From Calidifontibacillus oryziterrae (GTDB taxonomy: Bacteria > Bacillota > Bacilli > Bacillales > Bacillaceae_J), in contig NZ_KB223527.1 in the NCBI RefSeq assembly GCF_000331575.1, positions 1,151,842 to 1,215,841 on the forward strand: a stretch of 64,000 nucleotides of DNA. Direction: 5' to 3'. The notes below the pieces were generated by a model that saw only the letters and a list, made by a program, of their open reading frames with translations, ran no database searches and was not told where the DNA came from. Position numbers and translations under genes: made by a program. Positions 1 to 9,494 of this stretch are shown here, piece by piece (the stretch's first letter is position 1; each line of letters starts with the position of its first letter).

Positions 1-404
1 ACTATTTTGAGAGCATAATAGGCCGCTATCGTTGGACCTTTATCGTCAATTGCTCCCCTAGCAAAAATTTTATTTTCTCTAATTTCAGCACCATAAGGAT
101 CACTCGTCCAGCCGTCACCTTCAGGAACAACATCAACGTGGCATAAAATCCCGATTAACTCCTTACCTGTTCCATACTCAATATGACCTGCAAGACCATT
201 TAAATTTTTTACGATAAATCCATCATTTTCTCCTTTATTAAGTAAAAATTGTAATGCTTTCGCTATTCCTACGCCTAAGGGAGCATCTATAGACGTTTCA
301 TTTTCATCTAATACACTTTTAATTTGTAAAAATTTTTGCGTATCCTCAATGATACTACTTTTACGTTTATTTACTTCTTCCATCCAATTAATTTCGATTG
401 GCAT
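1..404 (-). CDS. pepV: Dipeptidase PepV (YtjP), N-terminal part, cut by window edge
   Basis: Zinc dipeptidase of the M20 peptidase family, a cytosolic enzyme that splits dipeptides. Only the first ~134 codons are present; the rest lies before base 1. The start is the ATG at 404-402, giving MPIEINWMEEVNKRK. Two family hallmarks are readable: CHVDVVPEGDGW, holding the HxD metal ligand pair, and RGAIDDKGPT, the second metal-binding region. PepV lies beside a DeoR-type gene and an RsuA-type gene in Bacillus subtilis (ytjP), so position agrees with sequence. Family assignment is firm; substrate range cannot be judged from the fragment. Confidence 0.9.
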   Translation of the reverse strand, partial: MPIEINWMEEVNKRKSSIIEDTQKFLQIKSVLDENETSIDAPLGVGIAKALQFLLNKGENDGFIVKNLNGLAGHIEYGTGKELIGILCHVDVVPEGDGWTSDPYGAEIRENKIFARGAIDDKGPTIAAYYALKI

Positions 405-757
405 CTAATTCAGCCCCTTTTTATCTAATGAGATTGAAAGTAACACTAATCTTGGCTATAATCGTGTAGATTTTATATGTAACATACCGCTAAATTGTCA
501 TAATATTCAGGCGACTAAATATATTATTATAGAAAAAAGAAAAAGTGAGGTGGGTCAATAGACACATTTACTATAAATTATTTAAATTCTGTTGAAATTT
601 GACATAATGGGTGGTAACTTTTAACTAAGATAGTGTATGATAAAATTGTATCCATTAGTATTACTACTTAGGTTTTGGAGTTTAAATGGTAAGAAGCATC
701 ACCTCTATTTAATTTCTTGTTCAATTCATCTTGAACATTACATTAAGGAGTGGTTTT
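405..757. other. Intergenic region between divergent pepV and the DeoR-type gene
   Basis: No gene of convincing length is seen in this 350-bp AT-rich stretch. It must hold the promoters of two divergent genes. A TTGACA hexamer at 599-604 facing right is a possible -35 element, but only a weak -10 (TAACTA) follows at 17 bp spacing. No riboswitch-like fold is recognised. Confidence 0.4.
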
Positions 758-973
758 TTGAGCCCAACTGCCCGTATGCTAAACCGTATTAAATCAGTCT
801 ACCTATTTATTAATGAAAAAGGAACTGTATCAACCCAAGAACTTGTAGAAGAATTTGGAACTACTCATCGAACAATTCAAAGAGACTTAAATGTACTTAC
901 GTACAATGATTTAGTTTGTAGTCCAAGTAGAGGATTTTGGACGACAACAGAAAAGAAGGTTAAAATATCATAA
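758..973 (+). CDS. ytzE: Small DeoR-type helix-turn-helix protein (YtzE-like)
   Basis: A 71-residue protein that is essentially only the N-terminal winged-helix of DeoR-family repressors: helices around INEKGTVSTQELVEEFG and recognition helix TTHRTIQRDLNVL. It lacks the sugar-phosphate sensing domain of full-length DeoR proteins (about 250 residues). The start is the TTG at 758, because AAGGAG at 745-750 lies 7 bases before it; an upstream in-frame TTG at 731 has no such site. A strong terminator follows directly, so it is monocistronic. The B. subtilis counterpart in the same position is YtzE. Its target is unknown; DNA binding is inferred from the fold. Confidence 0.75.
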   Translation: MSPTARMLNRIKSVYLFINEKGTVSTQELVEEFGTTHRTIQRDLNVLTYNDLVCSPSRGFWTTTEKKVKIS

Positions 974-991
974 CTTGATTATAAAGTATGC

Positions 992-1022
992 ACAACCGCC
1001 CGTAAAAAAACGGGCGGTTTTA
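992..1022 (+). terminator. Rho-independent terminator of the DeoR-type gene
   Basis: GC-rich stem ACCGCCCG / CGGGCGGT with an all-A loop followed by TTTTAG. It lies 20 bases after the ytzE-like stop codon. Confidence 0.9.
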
Positions 1023-1094
1023 GTTTTCGGAAAAGTCACCTTTGTGATAAATTGAACTATACTAACAAAGACTAACAAGATATCACAACAAGTT

Positions 1095-1808
1095 TTATGT
1101 AGTACTTTTTAGTAATTCTATCTCTTCATTCGTTAAGTCACGGTATTCCCCTTGCTTTAATGTTTGATCAAGTAATAAAGGTCCCATTTTAATTCTCATC
1201 AGAAAGCTGACTTTCTTCCCAACGGCGATAAACATCCGCTTTACTTGATGAAATTTCCCTTCAGTAATCGTTAATTCTATTTCCGATTCATTACCAGATG
1301 ACAAAATTACTAGTTCCGCAGGCTTTGTGATATATCCATCCTCAAGTGTGACTCCGCTTCGAAATCGTTCTATATCGTCTTCTGTTACAACTCCCTCAAT
1401 TTTTGCGTAGTATGTTTTTGGAACATGCTTTTTGGGAGATAAAAGCCGGTGTGCTAATTTCCCATCATTCGTGAGTATCAATAAACCGACCGTATCTTTG
1501 TCTAGTCTGCCAACTGGAAACGGCTCAAATCTTTGATCGTCCAGTTCTAATAAGTCAATGACTGTTGTTTCGTGATTATCCTCAGTTGCCGAAATGACCC
1601 CACTAGGCTTATTCATCATTAAATATATATATTCCTTATATTCTACAATCTCCCCGTGAACAGTAACCCCATCCACCTCAGGTGTAAGCTGCGTTTGTGA
1701 ATCTTTAACAACCTCATCATTTATTTTTACTGCACCTGTTTTGAGAAGCTTTTTTACTTCCTTTCTACTCCCAAAGCCAGAATTGGCTAAAAACTTATCA
1801 ATTCGCAA
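1095..1808 (-). CDS. ytzG: RsuA-family 16S rRNA pseudouridine synthase (YtzG-like)
   Basis: Isomerises a uridine in the small-subunit rRNA to pseudouridine. Residues 1-60 form an S4 RNA-binding domain (MRIDKFLANSGFGSRKEVKK). The catalytic motif GRLDKDT lies at residues 100-106, with Asp103 as the expected nucleophile. Length (237 residues) is normal for RsuA. Family knowledge suggests 16S rRNA U516 (E. coli numbering) as target, but related enzymes modify 23S rRNA, so the site is an inference. The ATG at 1808 is preceded by a GAAGGGGGTATTG-type ribosome binding site. B. subtilis has ytzG (earlier ytzF) in the same place. Confidence 0.88.
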   Translation of the reverse strand: MRIDKFLANSGFGSRKEVKKLLKTGAVKINDEVVKDSQTQLTPEVDGVTVHGEIVEYKEYIYLMMNKPSGVISATEDNHETTVIDLLELDDQRFEPFPVGRLDKDTVGLLILTNDGKLAHRLLSPKKHVPKTYYAKIEGVVTEDDIERFRSGVTLEDGYITKPAELVILSSGNESEIELTITEGKFHQVKRMFIAVGKKVSFLMRIKMGPLLLDQTLKQGEYRDLTNEEIELLKSTT

Positions 1809-1918
1809 TACAATACCCCCTTCGAAATACCTTTTACGGTGTTTTTAGGCACTCGTCTATTCCATATTTATCATAATCGCATAAAGTATTAACGAATATA
1901 AGAAAGGAGAGAGGATTC

Positions 1919-2137
1919 ATGTACGATTATGATTATTATCGCCAGTTTGGGTTCCCTGGGGGTGGCTTCCCGGGTGGCGGTTTCCCTGGTTTCCCTGGTG
2001 GCGGGCAAAATGTGGATCGCCGCTTAGATCGCATAGAAAATACGTTACAGCGCCATGAACAACGTATTAACCGATTAAACAGACGCTTGCAACGTGTGGA
2101 ACGCCAGCTAGGCTACGCTCTTGATACGCAATTCTAA
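1919..2137 (+). CDS. Gly-rich coiled-coil small protein, function unknown
   Basis: A 72-residue protein with two parts. Residues 1-29 are Tyr-rich then built from GFPGGG repeats. Residues 32-66 form an Arg-rich amphipathic helix (VDRRLDRIENTLQRHEQR and following) with heptad spacing that should make a coiled coil. AGAAAGGAGAG stands just before the ATG, an almost ideal ribosome binding site, so the gene is real. The composition recalls Bacillus spore coat or envelope proteins, but no named family is recognised. It lies between ytzG and murJ and ends in its own terminator. Confidence 0.7.
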   Translation: MYDYDYYRQFGFPGGGFPGGGFPGFPGGGQNVDRRLDRIENTLQRHEQRINRLNRRLQRVERQLGYALDTQF

Positions 2138-2151
2138 AATTACGATTGACA

Positions 2152-2183
2152 TTCAAGGCGAGCCTATCGTTCGCCTTGTTTTC
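2152..2183. terminator. Terminator between the Gly-rich gene and murJ
   Basis: Stem CAAGGCGA / TCGCCTTG with loop GCCTATCGT and a T-rich tail (GTTTTCCTTT) on the + strand. It serves the rightward gene and sits between two convergent genes. Confidence 0.75.
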
Positions 2184-2201
2184 CTTTCAGCAACATTCTT
2201 T

Positions 2202-3839
2202 TTAAATACTGTCATTACCTTTATTTCTCGTATTTAAAAATTGAAAACGATAGCCAAGTATTACTCCCGCTAAATTTGTTTTCAAACTTAGCCATGCATA
2301 CACTAACATCCCTGCAATTACTGCACATGATAAAACAATTATAGATTGGCCACGGCCATCCTCATAGTTTACAAAATATGAAAGAACCTTTTGAACGCCA
2401 TATACAACTACCATCATCATTCCTACAAATATAGCAATCAACATGCTCCGCCGTATAAAGTACTCGTAGCGAAAGTTTGCATATCTCTTAATAGCCCAGA
2501 GGTTAATCAAAATTGAAAACAAAAATCCGATAGCAGTCGCCCAAATTGCACCATAAACCTCGAAAGCCTTAATGAACGGCACATTTAAAATGATTTTAAT
2601 GAGAATCCCTACGCTAATACTATAGACAGCGAATCGTTGCTGATTAATACCTTGTAAAATCGCTGCCGTAACTGTAAATAACGCAAATAAAAGTGCAACC
2701 GGTGCATAATAGCGAATAACGCCTTCTCCAGTCGCAATTTGATCTATACTTAATAAAGCGCCGATCGTCGGGCCAGAAAGAATTGATAATCCCATAACTG
2801 CTGGGAATGTTAAGAAAACGATAATCTGCAACGCTTGGGTAATCTGTTTATTCAATAACTTCCGATTCTGATCCGTAAAGGCTTCTGTAATGGTTGGTAC
2901 AAGCGTTAAACCAAATGCTGTTGCTAGTGAAACAGGAATCATTATTAATTTATGTCCATACATATTTAATATTGAAAATAAATCTACCGAATATGGACCG
3001 CCTTTTCCGATACTTTCCATTGCTCGGTTGAAAGTAAACTCGTCTACTAATTGATATAACGATATATTTAACCCAACAAATACAAACGGTCCTGCATACG
3101 ATAATAATTCAAGCAGCATTTCCTTTGTTGTTAAATTACTTGTCGATGTACTTTTTTCTAAAAGCTCATTTAAGTGCCTTTTCCGCCTAAACCAGTACGT
3201 TAGTAGGACAATCATACCGGCAATGGCTCCGATTGTGGCGGCGAAAACAGATAAACCAACTGCTTTATGTAAATCTCCCTTTAAAACATTCATGACAATA
3301 TAGCTTCCAATAAGCAAAAACAAAATACGAACAATTTGTTCTACGACTTGGGATACAGCGGTCGGTCCCATTGATTGGTGACCTTGAAAGAAGCCTCTAA
3401 TAATACTCATCATTGGGACAATTATGATGGCTGTACTAACCATGCGAATGACATATGTTACCTCATCATTTGTTAACCCATATTCATTTTCCCCATTTAT
3501 AATTGGTGCTAACCAAGGAGCTAGTAAAAACAAAATCAAAAAACCTAGGAAACCGCTAATAAATAATAACCATAAGCCAGCCTTAAATAATTTTCTCCCT
3601 GAATAATAATCGCCCATCGCATTATATTTAGAGACAAACTTTGAAACAGCCAATGGCACTCCTAATGTTGCAATGCTTAATAAAATCGTATAAGGAATAT
3701 AAGCATAGGCGTACAGTGCACCACCTGTTGTTCCAACAATACTATAAAACGGAATAATATAAATCATTCCTAGAAATTTTGATATAAAAGTAGCTCCCGT
3801 AATGATTAACGTGCCTCTGAGAAAATTAGAACCGGACAT
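2202..3839 (-). CDS. murJ: Lipid II flippase MurJ (YtgP), MOP/MVF superfamily
   Basis: Polytopic membrane protein of the polysaccharide-exporter branch of the MOP superfamily. The B. subtilis counterpart YtgP is MurJ, which flips the peptidoglycan precursor lipid II across the membrane. The sequence shows about 14 hydrophobic segments, beginning TLIITGATFISKFLGMIYII. The start chosen is the ATG at 3839 (MSGSNFLRG), because AGGAGGG sits 6 bases upstream and the resulting 545 residues match YtgP; an open frame continues 22 codons further upstream. A sporulation-related flippase such as SpoVB is the closest alternative, but the neighbours ytfP and ytzG favour YtgP. Confidence 0.88.
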   Translation of the reverse strand: MSGSNFLRGTLIITGATFISKFLGMIYIIPFYSIVGTTGGALYAYAYIPYTILLSIATLGVPLAVSKFVSKYNAMGDYYSGRKLFKAGLWLLFISGFLGFLILFLLAPWLAPIINGENEYGLTNDEVTYVIRMVSTAIIIVPMMSIIRGFFQGHQSMGPTAVSQVVEQIVRILFLLIGSYIVMNVLKGDLHKAVGLSVFAATIGAIAGMIVLLTYWFRRKRHLNELLEKSTSTSNLTTKEMLLELLSYAGPFVFVGLNISLYQLVDEFTFNRAMESIGKGGPYSVDLFSILNMYGHKLIMIPVSLATAFGLTLVPTITEAFTDQNRKLLNKQITQALQIIVFLTFPAVMGLSILSGPTIGALLSIDQIATGEGVIRYYAPVALLFALFTVTAAILQGINQQRFAVYSISVGILIKIILNVPFIKAFEVYGAIWATAIGFLFSILINLWAIKRYANFRYEYFIRRSMLIAIFVGMMMVVVYGVQKVLSYFVNYEDGRGQSIIVLSCAVIAGMLVYAWLSLKTNLAGVILGYRFQFLNTRNKGNDSI

Positions 3840-4019
3840 AAAAGCCCTCCTAAATGATGAATCCACTGAATTTGACAAGCCATGATAACTCCTGTATTTT
3901 AACATACAGTAATAATGTAGAAAAGCAGGGAGCCTTTTCTAATTATCCATCAATACTATACCCGTTTCTACTTTGATGGTCTACTTGATGCCGTAATCTA
4001 GGCATTTTGCTTCGGCCTC

Positions 4020-4168
4020 AGTCTACTTGTGAACTAATTGATGGTCTACTTGGTGAATTAATTGATGGTTTAGTTCAGAGTCTGCTTGATGAACTACCTC
4101 ACGGTCTACTTGATGAACTACTTGATATCCACTTCAAGCCTGCTAAATGATTTACTTCACAGTCTAAT
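4020..4168. repeat. Degenerate ~24-bp tandem repeats (GTCTACTTGATGAACTA type)
   Basis: The segment between divergent murJ and ytfP is built from imperfect copies of a ~24-bp unit, GTCTACTTGATGAACTACTTGATG-like. Clear copies begin near 4022, 4045, 4078 and 4102, with decayed pieces on both sides (for example near 3976 and 4140). No open reading frame spans them. Confidence 0.7.
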
Positions 4169-4249
4169 TATTACTAATTTTTTCTAATTGCTATTTTATT
4201 AAACATAAACATCAAACTGATTCTTTCAATAAGGAAGCTGGTGAATACC

Positions 4250-5539
4250 ATGACTATATATGATGTAATTGTAATTGGTGGAGGTCCATCTGGGTTAATG
4301 GCGGCCATAGCTGCTGCTGAACAAAATGCAACCGTCCTTCTCCTTGAAAAAGGAGATAAGCTTGGACGTAAGCTAGCAATATCTGGCGGTGGGCGCTGCA
4401 ATGTGACAAATCGACTTCCAATTGATGAACTTATCAAACACATCCCAGGTAATGGTCGGTTTTTATATAGTGCATTTGCAGAATTTAATAATGAAGATAT
4501 TATCCATTTTTTTGAATCACTAGGTGTTGAGCTTAAGGAGGAGGATCATGGACGAATGTTTCCTGCTTCTAATAAGTCGCAAACGGTCATCTCAGCCTTG
4601 CTTGCTCAATTAAATAAGTTAAATGTTACCGTTCGTAACAATACACCCGTAAAAAAAGTTTTATATGAAAATAATAATTCAGTCGGAGTAGAGCTACATG
4701 ATGGTTCAATTTTTAATTCACATACTGTTATTATTGCAGTTGGCGGCAAATCTGTTCCACATACTGGCTCAACTGGTGATGGTTATACCTGGGCGAAAGA
4801 GGCAGGGCATACAATAACAGAACTTTTTCCAACAGAGGTTCCATTAACTTCTTCTGAACCATTTATTAAAGATAAGTCACTACAAGGTCTCGCCCTTCGT
4901 GATGTGGCAGTATCCGTCCACAATCCTAATGGCAAAATTATCGTTACCCACCACATGGATATGATTTTTACACACTTTGGATTATCTGGTCCTGCTATAT
5001 TACGATGTAGTCAATTTGTAGGAAAAGCGCTAAAAAAATATAAGACTGAAAATATTTTAGTTACGGTTGATAGCTTTCCAGATGATAGCGAAGAGGAGAT
5101 TTTTCAACGATTACTCAAAATGATTAAGTCAGAACCAAAAAAAGCAGTTAAAAATATTTTAAAAGGGTTCATCCCAGAACGCTATTTATTATTCTTACTG
5201 CAAAAAAATCAAATTGATGAAAAAACAACGATTTCAAATTTAAAAACGGAAAAATTCCGATCCTTTGTAAAAGATTTAAAAGGATTTGAAATAAGAGTAA
5301 ACGGTACTTTATCTTTTGAAAAAGCATTTGTTACCGGTGGTGGCATATCCACTAAGGAAATTAACCCAAAGGAAATGTCATCAAAACTAATAAAGGGCTT
5401 ATATTTTTGTGGAGAAATTCTTGATATTCATGGTTACACAGGTGGATATAATATAACCGCGGCACTAGTAACCGGACGGTTGGCTGGAATAAATGCAGGG
5501 CGGAGAGCCACCGATGCTCAAAATCCGGGTGAAGTCTGA
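4250..5539 (+). CDS. ytfP: NAD(P)/FAD-dependent oxidoreductase, HI0933/BaiN family (YtfP)
   Basis: Flavoprotein of the HI0933 family, cytosolic, substrate unknown. The N-terminus has the dinucleotide-binding fingerprint [15 protein letters not shown], followed by [16 protein letters not shown], the family signature, and the C-terminus carries [16 protein letters not shown], the second FAD-contacting segment. Length is about 429 residues, normal for the family. The ATG at 4250 is preferred; an in-frame GTG at 4241 sits only 3 bases from AAGGAAG. Gene order murJ-ytfP is the same as in B. subtilis. Annotation transfers naming this family a bile-acid reductase should not be applied here. Confidence 0.85.
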   Translation: MTIYDVIVIGGGPSGLMAAIAAAEQNATVLLLEKGDKLGRKLAISGGGRCNVTNRLPIDELIKHIPGNGRFLYSAFAEFNNEDIIHFFESLGVELKEEDHGRMFPASNKSQTVISALLAQLNKLNVTVRNNTPVKKVLYENNNSVGVELHDGSIFNSHTVIIAVGGKSVPHTGSTGDGYTWAKEAGHTITELFPTEVPLTSSEPFIKDKSLQGLALRDVAVSVHNPNGKIIVTHHMDMIFTHFGLSGPAILRCSQFVGKALKKYKTENILVTVDSFPDDSEEEIFQRLLKMIKSEPKKAVKNILKGFIPERYLLFLLQKNQIDEKTTISNLKTEKFRSFVKDLKGFEIRVNGTLSFEKAFVTGGGISTKEINPKEMSSKLIKGLYFCGEILDIHGYTGGYNITAALVTGRLAGINAGRRATDAQNPGEV

Positions 5540-5580
5540 ATGAAGGACATTTTGCTCTTTTTACATAATCATCAACAAAA

Positions 5581-5773
5581 GCTATAGGCGCCCTGATTAG
5601 CGACGTATAAACTAAGAGCGCATCGACTGAGATAAACAAAACACGTCGAGGGACGAGTCGATGTTGACTTATCGCAAAAGAGATGAACGAAGTTTACTAG
5701 TCGCTGGGCGCTTGCGCTGGACGACTACTCTCTGTGCTATAGTATTTATCCACAGGATCAAATTTTATAATTT
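5581..5773. repeat. Dispersed intergenic element, copy 1 (DnaA-box element)
   Basis: About 190 bp nearly identical to 25146-25338. Shared parts: a left end around GGCGCCCTGATTAGCGAC, the core ACACGTCGAG.GACGAGTCGATG, the segment TTGACTTATCGCAAAAGAGA, a right end GTCGCTGGGCGCTTGCGCTG that is inverted relative to the left end, and a tail TTTATCCACAGGATCAAATT. The tail holds TTATCCACA at 5746-5754, a perfect DnaA box. The left end is less well conserved here than in copy 2. It fills the gap between ytfP and the peroxiredoxin gene. Confidence 0.85.
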
Positions 5774-5787
5774 CATAAACATAAAAT

Positions 5788-5819
5788 AAAGAGATGTCCT
5801 GTGGAAGGACATCTCCGGA
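5788..5819 (-). terminator. Terminator of the peroxiredoxin gene
   Basis: Read leftward: GGAGATGTCCT, loop, AGGACATCTC, then TTTATTTTATG. The 10-bp perfect stem lies 40 bases after the peroxiredoxin stop codon. Confidence 0.85.
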
Positions 5820-5859
5820 TAAAATTAAAATTCAAATGTGCAAATGCCTGAATATTCGA

Positions 5860-6402
5860 TTAAAGTGTAGCTTGTCCAGGCTTCCAGTTTGCCGGGCAAA
5901 GTCCACCAGTTTGAAGTGCTTGTAATACACGAAGAGTTTCATCTACAGAACGACCAACATTTAGGTCATTCACTACTGAATATTGAAGCTCACCCTCAGG
6001 ATTAATAATGAATAATCCGCGAAGAGCAACACCTTGTTCTTCAATTAATACACCATAGTCACGAGATACTGTGTGGTTTGTATCAGCTGCTAATGGATAT
6101 TTTAACTGTCCAAGACCGTTTTTCTCACGATCAGTGTTAATCCAAGCTAAGTGAGTGTGGATTGTATCAGTTGATACTCCGATTATTTCTGCATCAAGAT
6201 CTTGGAATAGTTCATAAGAATCTGACATTGCAACAATTTCAGTTGGACATACAAATGTAAAATCCATTGGATAGAAGAAAAGTACTGTCCATTTGTCGTT
6301 CTTCATATTTTCCTCTAAGCTTACTTTTCCGAATTCCTTATTTGGTAAAACAGCTTCCATTTCAAATCGAGGTGCTTGTTTCCCAACCATACGTTCTGCC
6401 AT
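5860..6402 (-). CDS. 2-Cys peroxiredoxin (AhpC/Prx1 class, YkuU-like)
   Basis: Thiol peroxidase that reduces hydrogen peroxide and organic hydroperoxides. Peroxidatic Cys52 lies in FTFVCPTEI and resolving Cys169 in GGLCPANW, so it is a typical 2-Cys enzyme of 180 residues, close to B. subtilis YkuU. No AhpF reductase gene is adjacent; electrons presumably come from thioredoxin. A clear sigma-A promoter (TTGACG at 6470-6475, TATAAT at 6447-6452, 17-bp spacer) and a PerR-like palindrome lie upstream. A GGGGGTTTTAAAT ribosome binding region precedes the ATG. The gene is an insertion relative to the B. subtilis ytfP-leuS neighbourhood, as I recall it. Confidence 0.93.
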   Translation of the reverse strand: MAERMVGKQAPRFEMEAVLPNKEFGKVSLEENMKNDKWTVLFFYPMDFTFVCPTEIVAMSDSYELFQDLDAEIIGVSTDTIHTHLAWINTDREKNGLGQLKYPLAADTNHTVSRDYGVLIEEQGVALRGLFIINPEGELQYSVVNDLNVGRSVDETLRVLQALQTGGLCPANWKPGQATL

Positions 6403-6446
6403 ATTTAAAACCCCCTAATTTTTTATTATGTAATGTTTACATATTT

Positions 6447-6475
6447 ATTATAATAATGTCGTTTTTTATCGTCAA
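6447..6475 (-). promoter_or_regulatory. Sigma-A promoter of the peroxiredoxin gene
   Basis: On the minus strand: -35 TTGACG (6475-6470), 17-bp spacer, -10 TATAAT (6452-6447), about 45 bp before the start codon. Near-consensus. Confidence 0.8.
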
Positions 6476-6482
6476 TACTTTT

Positions 6483-6497
6483 TTATAATTATTATTA
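6483..6497. promoter_or_regulatory. PerR-like operator upstream of the peroxiredoxin promoter
   Basis: TTATAATTATTATTA matches the PerR box TTATAATNATTATAA at 13 of 14 specified positions. It sits a few bases upstream of the -35 element, a position compatible with peroxide-responsive control. AT-rich sequence makes chance matches possible, so this is a suggestion, supported by the gene's role. Confidence 0.5.
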
Positions 6498-6536
6498 AAA
6501 AGTTTTTATTTTAAAATTATTAACTGAAAAATTAAA

Positions 6537-6574
6537 GACATAAGGCTTCTATCGAGAATAACCTTATGCCTTTG
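6537..6574 (-). terminator. Probable leuS terminator
   Basis: Read leftward: GGCATAAGG, loop of about 16 bases, CCTTATGTC, then TTTAATTTTTC. The short stem lies just beyond the leuS stop codon. Confidence 0.55.
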
Positions 6575-6588
6575 AGAAAATTGTTTTT

Positions 6589-9006
6589 TTAATTTGCAAC
6601 AATATTTACAAGTTTACCTGGAACGACAATTACTTTACGAATAGTTTTTCCAGATAGCTCTTCTTGTACTTTTTCGTCATTTAACGCAACTTTTTCCATT
6701 TCCTCTCTAGAGAGATCTTTAGAAATATTCATCTTAGTTCGGACTTTACCGTTTAACTGGATAACAATCTCGATTTCGTCTTCAATCAACTTACTCTCAT
6801 CATAGCTTGGCCATAATTCATAGCTGATGCTATGATGATGCCCAAGTTTTTCCCAAAGCTCTTCGGCAAAATGAGGGGCAATCGGTGACATTAATTTAAC
6901 AAAACCTTCCATAAAAGTTTTAGGTAGTGTCTCCGCTTTGTAGGCGTCATTAATGAACACCATCATTTGTGAAATAGCTACATTAAATCGTAAGCCTTCA
7001 AAATCTTCGGTTACTTTCTTTACTGTTTGATGATAAACACGTTCTAGTGGCCGTTCATCAGCTTGTCCACTTATTTTCGGATTAAGAGCACCATCATCTG
7101 TCACAAACAAGCGCCAAATTCGATCAAGAAATCGTCTTGCCCCATCTAATCCATTTGTTGACCAAGCAATAGATGCATCTAATGGACCCATGAACATTTC
7201 ATAAAGACGTAGTGTATCAGCACCATGACTATTAATGATATCATCAGGGTTCACAACGTTTCCTTTTGATTTACTCATTTTTTCATTGTTTTCACCAAGG
7301 ATCATTCCCTGGTTAAATAATTTCTGGAATGGTTCTTTTGTAGGAACAACTCCAATATCGTAAAGGAATTTATGCCAGAAACGTGCGTATAATAAATGTA
7401 ATACTGCATGCTCGGCCCCACCAATATATATATCGATTGGAAGCCATTGTTGCAACTTTTCAAGATCGGCAAAACGTTCACTGTTATGTGGGTCTATAAA
7501 CCGTAAGAAATACCAACAGCTTCCTGCCCATTGTGGCATTGTATTTGTTTCACGGCGTCCCTTTTTACCTGTTTTGGGATCAACAACATTAACCCAATCA
7601 TCAATAATTGCAAGCGGGGATTCACCTGTTCCGGACGGCCTAATATTATCCGTTTTTGGAAGTAATAATGGTAGCTCTTCTTCTGGTACAGTCGTTGTTG
7701 TTCCGTCTTCCCAATGAATAACTGGAATTGGTTCACCCCAATAACGTTGGCGACTAAATAACCAATCGCGAAGACGGTATGTAACTTTCTTCGTTCCCTT
7801 CCCATTGGTTTCAAACCATTCAATCGCTTTTCTAATCCCTTCCTCCTTATTTAATCCATCTAGGAAGTCAGAATTTATATGAATCCCATCACCTGTGAAG
7901 GCTTCTTTGTCAATATCGCCACCTGCTAATACTGCCTTAATTGGAAGATCAAAAACTTTTGCGAACTCATAATCACGCTCATCATGAGCAGGTACCGCCA
8001 TAATCGCTCCTGATCCATAACCCATTAAAACATAATCAGCAATCCAAATTGGCATTTTTTCGCCATTAACAGGATTGATTGCATAAGCTCCTGTAAATAC
8101 GCCTGTTTTTTCCTTTGCTAAATCTGTCCTCTCGAGATCACTTTTTGATTTAATTTTTTCTAAATAATCATATACAACGGCTTGCTGTGTTTCACTTGTA
8201 ATTTTTTCAACAAGTGGATGTTCTGGAGCTAGTACAGCATAAGTGGCACCAAAAATTGTATCCGGTCTTGTCGTAAATACTTTAAACGACTCATTTGTTC
8301 CGTCTATTTTAAATGTTAGCTCTGCACCTTCGGAACGGCCAATCCAATTTCGCTGCATTTCTTTAATGCTTTCCGGCCAATCTAGCTCTTCTAAATCCTC
8401 AAGCAAGCGATCTGCATATGCCGTTATTCTTAACATCCATTGCTTCATCGGGCGACGTTCAACCGGATGACCACCGCGCTCACTTTTTCCATCAATGACT
8501 TCCTCATTTGCAAGCACTGTTCCTAAAGCAGGGCACCAGTTAACCGGAACCTCATCTACATAAGCCAATCCTTTTTCGTAAAGCTTTAAGAAAATCCATT
8601 GCGTCCATTTATAGTAGCTTGGATCAGTAGTGTTAACTTCGCGATCCCAATCGTATGAAAACCCTAGTGATTTAATTTGTCTGCGAAATGTATTAATATT
8701 TTTTTCCGTAAATTCGGCAGGATCATTGCCAGTGTCTAACGCATACTGTTCTGCTGGTAATCCAAATGCATCCCAGCCCATTGGATGCAGAACATTATAT
8801 CCTTGCATTCGTTTCATTCTTGAAAGAATATCTGTTGCCGTATACCCTTCTGGATGCCCTACATGAAGGCCGGCTCCGGATGGATAAGGAAACATATCAA
8901 GCGCATAAAACTTTGGCTTATCCTTATCTTCAGATGTTTTAAACGTTTTATTATCCTCCCAAAAAGCCTGCCACTTTTTTTCAATTAATTGATGATCAAA
9001 CGCCAT
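6589..9006 (-). CDS. leuS: Leucyl-tRNA synthetase
   Basis: Class I aminoacyl-tRNA synthetase that charges tRNA-Leu. The HIGH-type motif is visible in [16 protein letters not shown] near residue 45 and the KMSKS motif in [17 protein letters not shown]. Between them lies the CP1 editing domain, with [13 protein letters not shown] as its conserved patch. Length (805 residues) is normal for bacteria. The ATG at 9006 has AGGAGGATATATT before it. Expression is expected to respond to uncharged tRNA-Leu through the T-box leader just upstream. Identification is secure. Confidence 0.98.
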   Translation of the reverse strand: MAFDHQLIEKKWQAFWEDNKTFKTSEDKDKPKFYALDMFPYPSGAGLHVGHPEGYTATDILSRMKRMQGYNVLHPMGWDAFGLPAEQYALDTGNDPAEFTEKNINTFRRQIKSLGFSYDWDREVNTTDPSYYKWTQWIFLKLYEKGLAYVDEVPVNWCPALGTVLANEEVIDGKSERGGHPVERRPMKQWMLRITAYADRLLEDLEELDWPESIKEMQRNWIGRSEGAELTFKIDGTNESFKVFTTRPDTIFGATYAVLAPEHPLVEKITSETQQAVVYDYLEKIKSKSDLERTDLAKEKTGVFTGAYAINPVNGEKMPIWIADYVLMGYGSGAIMAVPAHDERDYEFAKVFDLPIKAVLAGGDIDKEAFTGDGIHINSDFLDGLNKEEGIRKAIEWFETNGKGTKKVTYRLRDWLFSRQRYWGEPIPVIHWEDGTTTTVPEEELPLLLPKTDNIRPSGTGESPLAIIDDWVNVVDPKTGKKGRRETNTMPQWAGSCWYFLRFIDPHNSERFADLEKLQQWLPIDIYIGGAEHAVLHLLYARFWHKFLYDIGVVPTKEPFQKLFNQGMILGENNEKMSKSKGNVVNPDDIINSHGADTLRLYEMFMGPLDASIAWSTNGLDGARRFLDRIWRLFVTDDGALNPKISGQADERPLERVYHQTVKKVTEDFEGLRFNVAISQMMVFINDAYKAETLPKTFMEGFVKLMSPIAPHFAEELWEKLGHHHSISYELWPSYDESKLIEDEIEIVIQLNGKVRTKMNISKDLSREEMEKVALNDEKVQEELSGKTIRKVIVVPGKLVNIVAN

Positions 9007-9169
9007 AATATATCCTCCTTCAATTTAAGTGTATATGTTATATGTACTATTTTGAAAAGCGTATGATATAAGTCTCAGGTGTAAAAACTTTAAGTTTAAC
9101 AGCTGTTCAATCCAATACAAGATTACCATTTATATATAAAATATATACCTTAATAGGGAATTACACAAA

Positions 9170-9441
9170 AACCTCTCGCCCCCAGCTTGATAACTTGGGA
9201 CGAGAGGTTAATTTATACTTCCCGCGGTACCACCCACATTAGTCCAATTTTATAATCTAGAAATTAAAAGATTATAAAATAAACACTCGCTTGTCATCCC
9301 TTAACGCGGGCAATACGGCAAATATTACTTAAGTTCATAATTGCAACTTAAAGGCGAGTTCATAATAAAATGCTTATTGACTTGCACCACCCGTCAACTC
9401 TCTTAAAGCACTTTTACTATTACTATTCCTCATCAAAGTTG
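9170..9441 (-). promoter_or_regulatory. T-box leader of leuS with terminator
   Basis: Minus-strand leader of about 270 nt. The invariant T-box bulge reads GGGTGGTACCGCGGGAAG (about 9219-9236). It is followed by an intrinsic terminator with arms AACCTCTCGTCCC and GGGCGAGAGGTTTTTG (9170-9209). Upstream, the stem I region includes ATGAACTCGCC near 9353-9365, where CTC is a plausible Leu specifier codon. A -10 box TATAAT lies at 9453-9448. T-box leaders raise transcription when the cognate tRNA is uncharged, which suits leuS immediately downstream. Confidence 0.92.
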
Positions 9442-9494
9442 TTCTATATTATATAGTCAGTATTTTATGAAATTTTTTGGTTCGTTGTCAAGAC

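Noticed and set aside
5361-5639. 92-codon minus-strand frame overlapping the end of ytfP and element copy 1
   Set aside because: It is antisense to a clear flavoprotein C-terminus and enters the repeat element.
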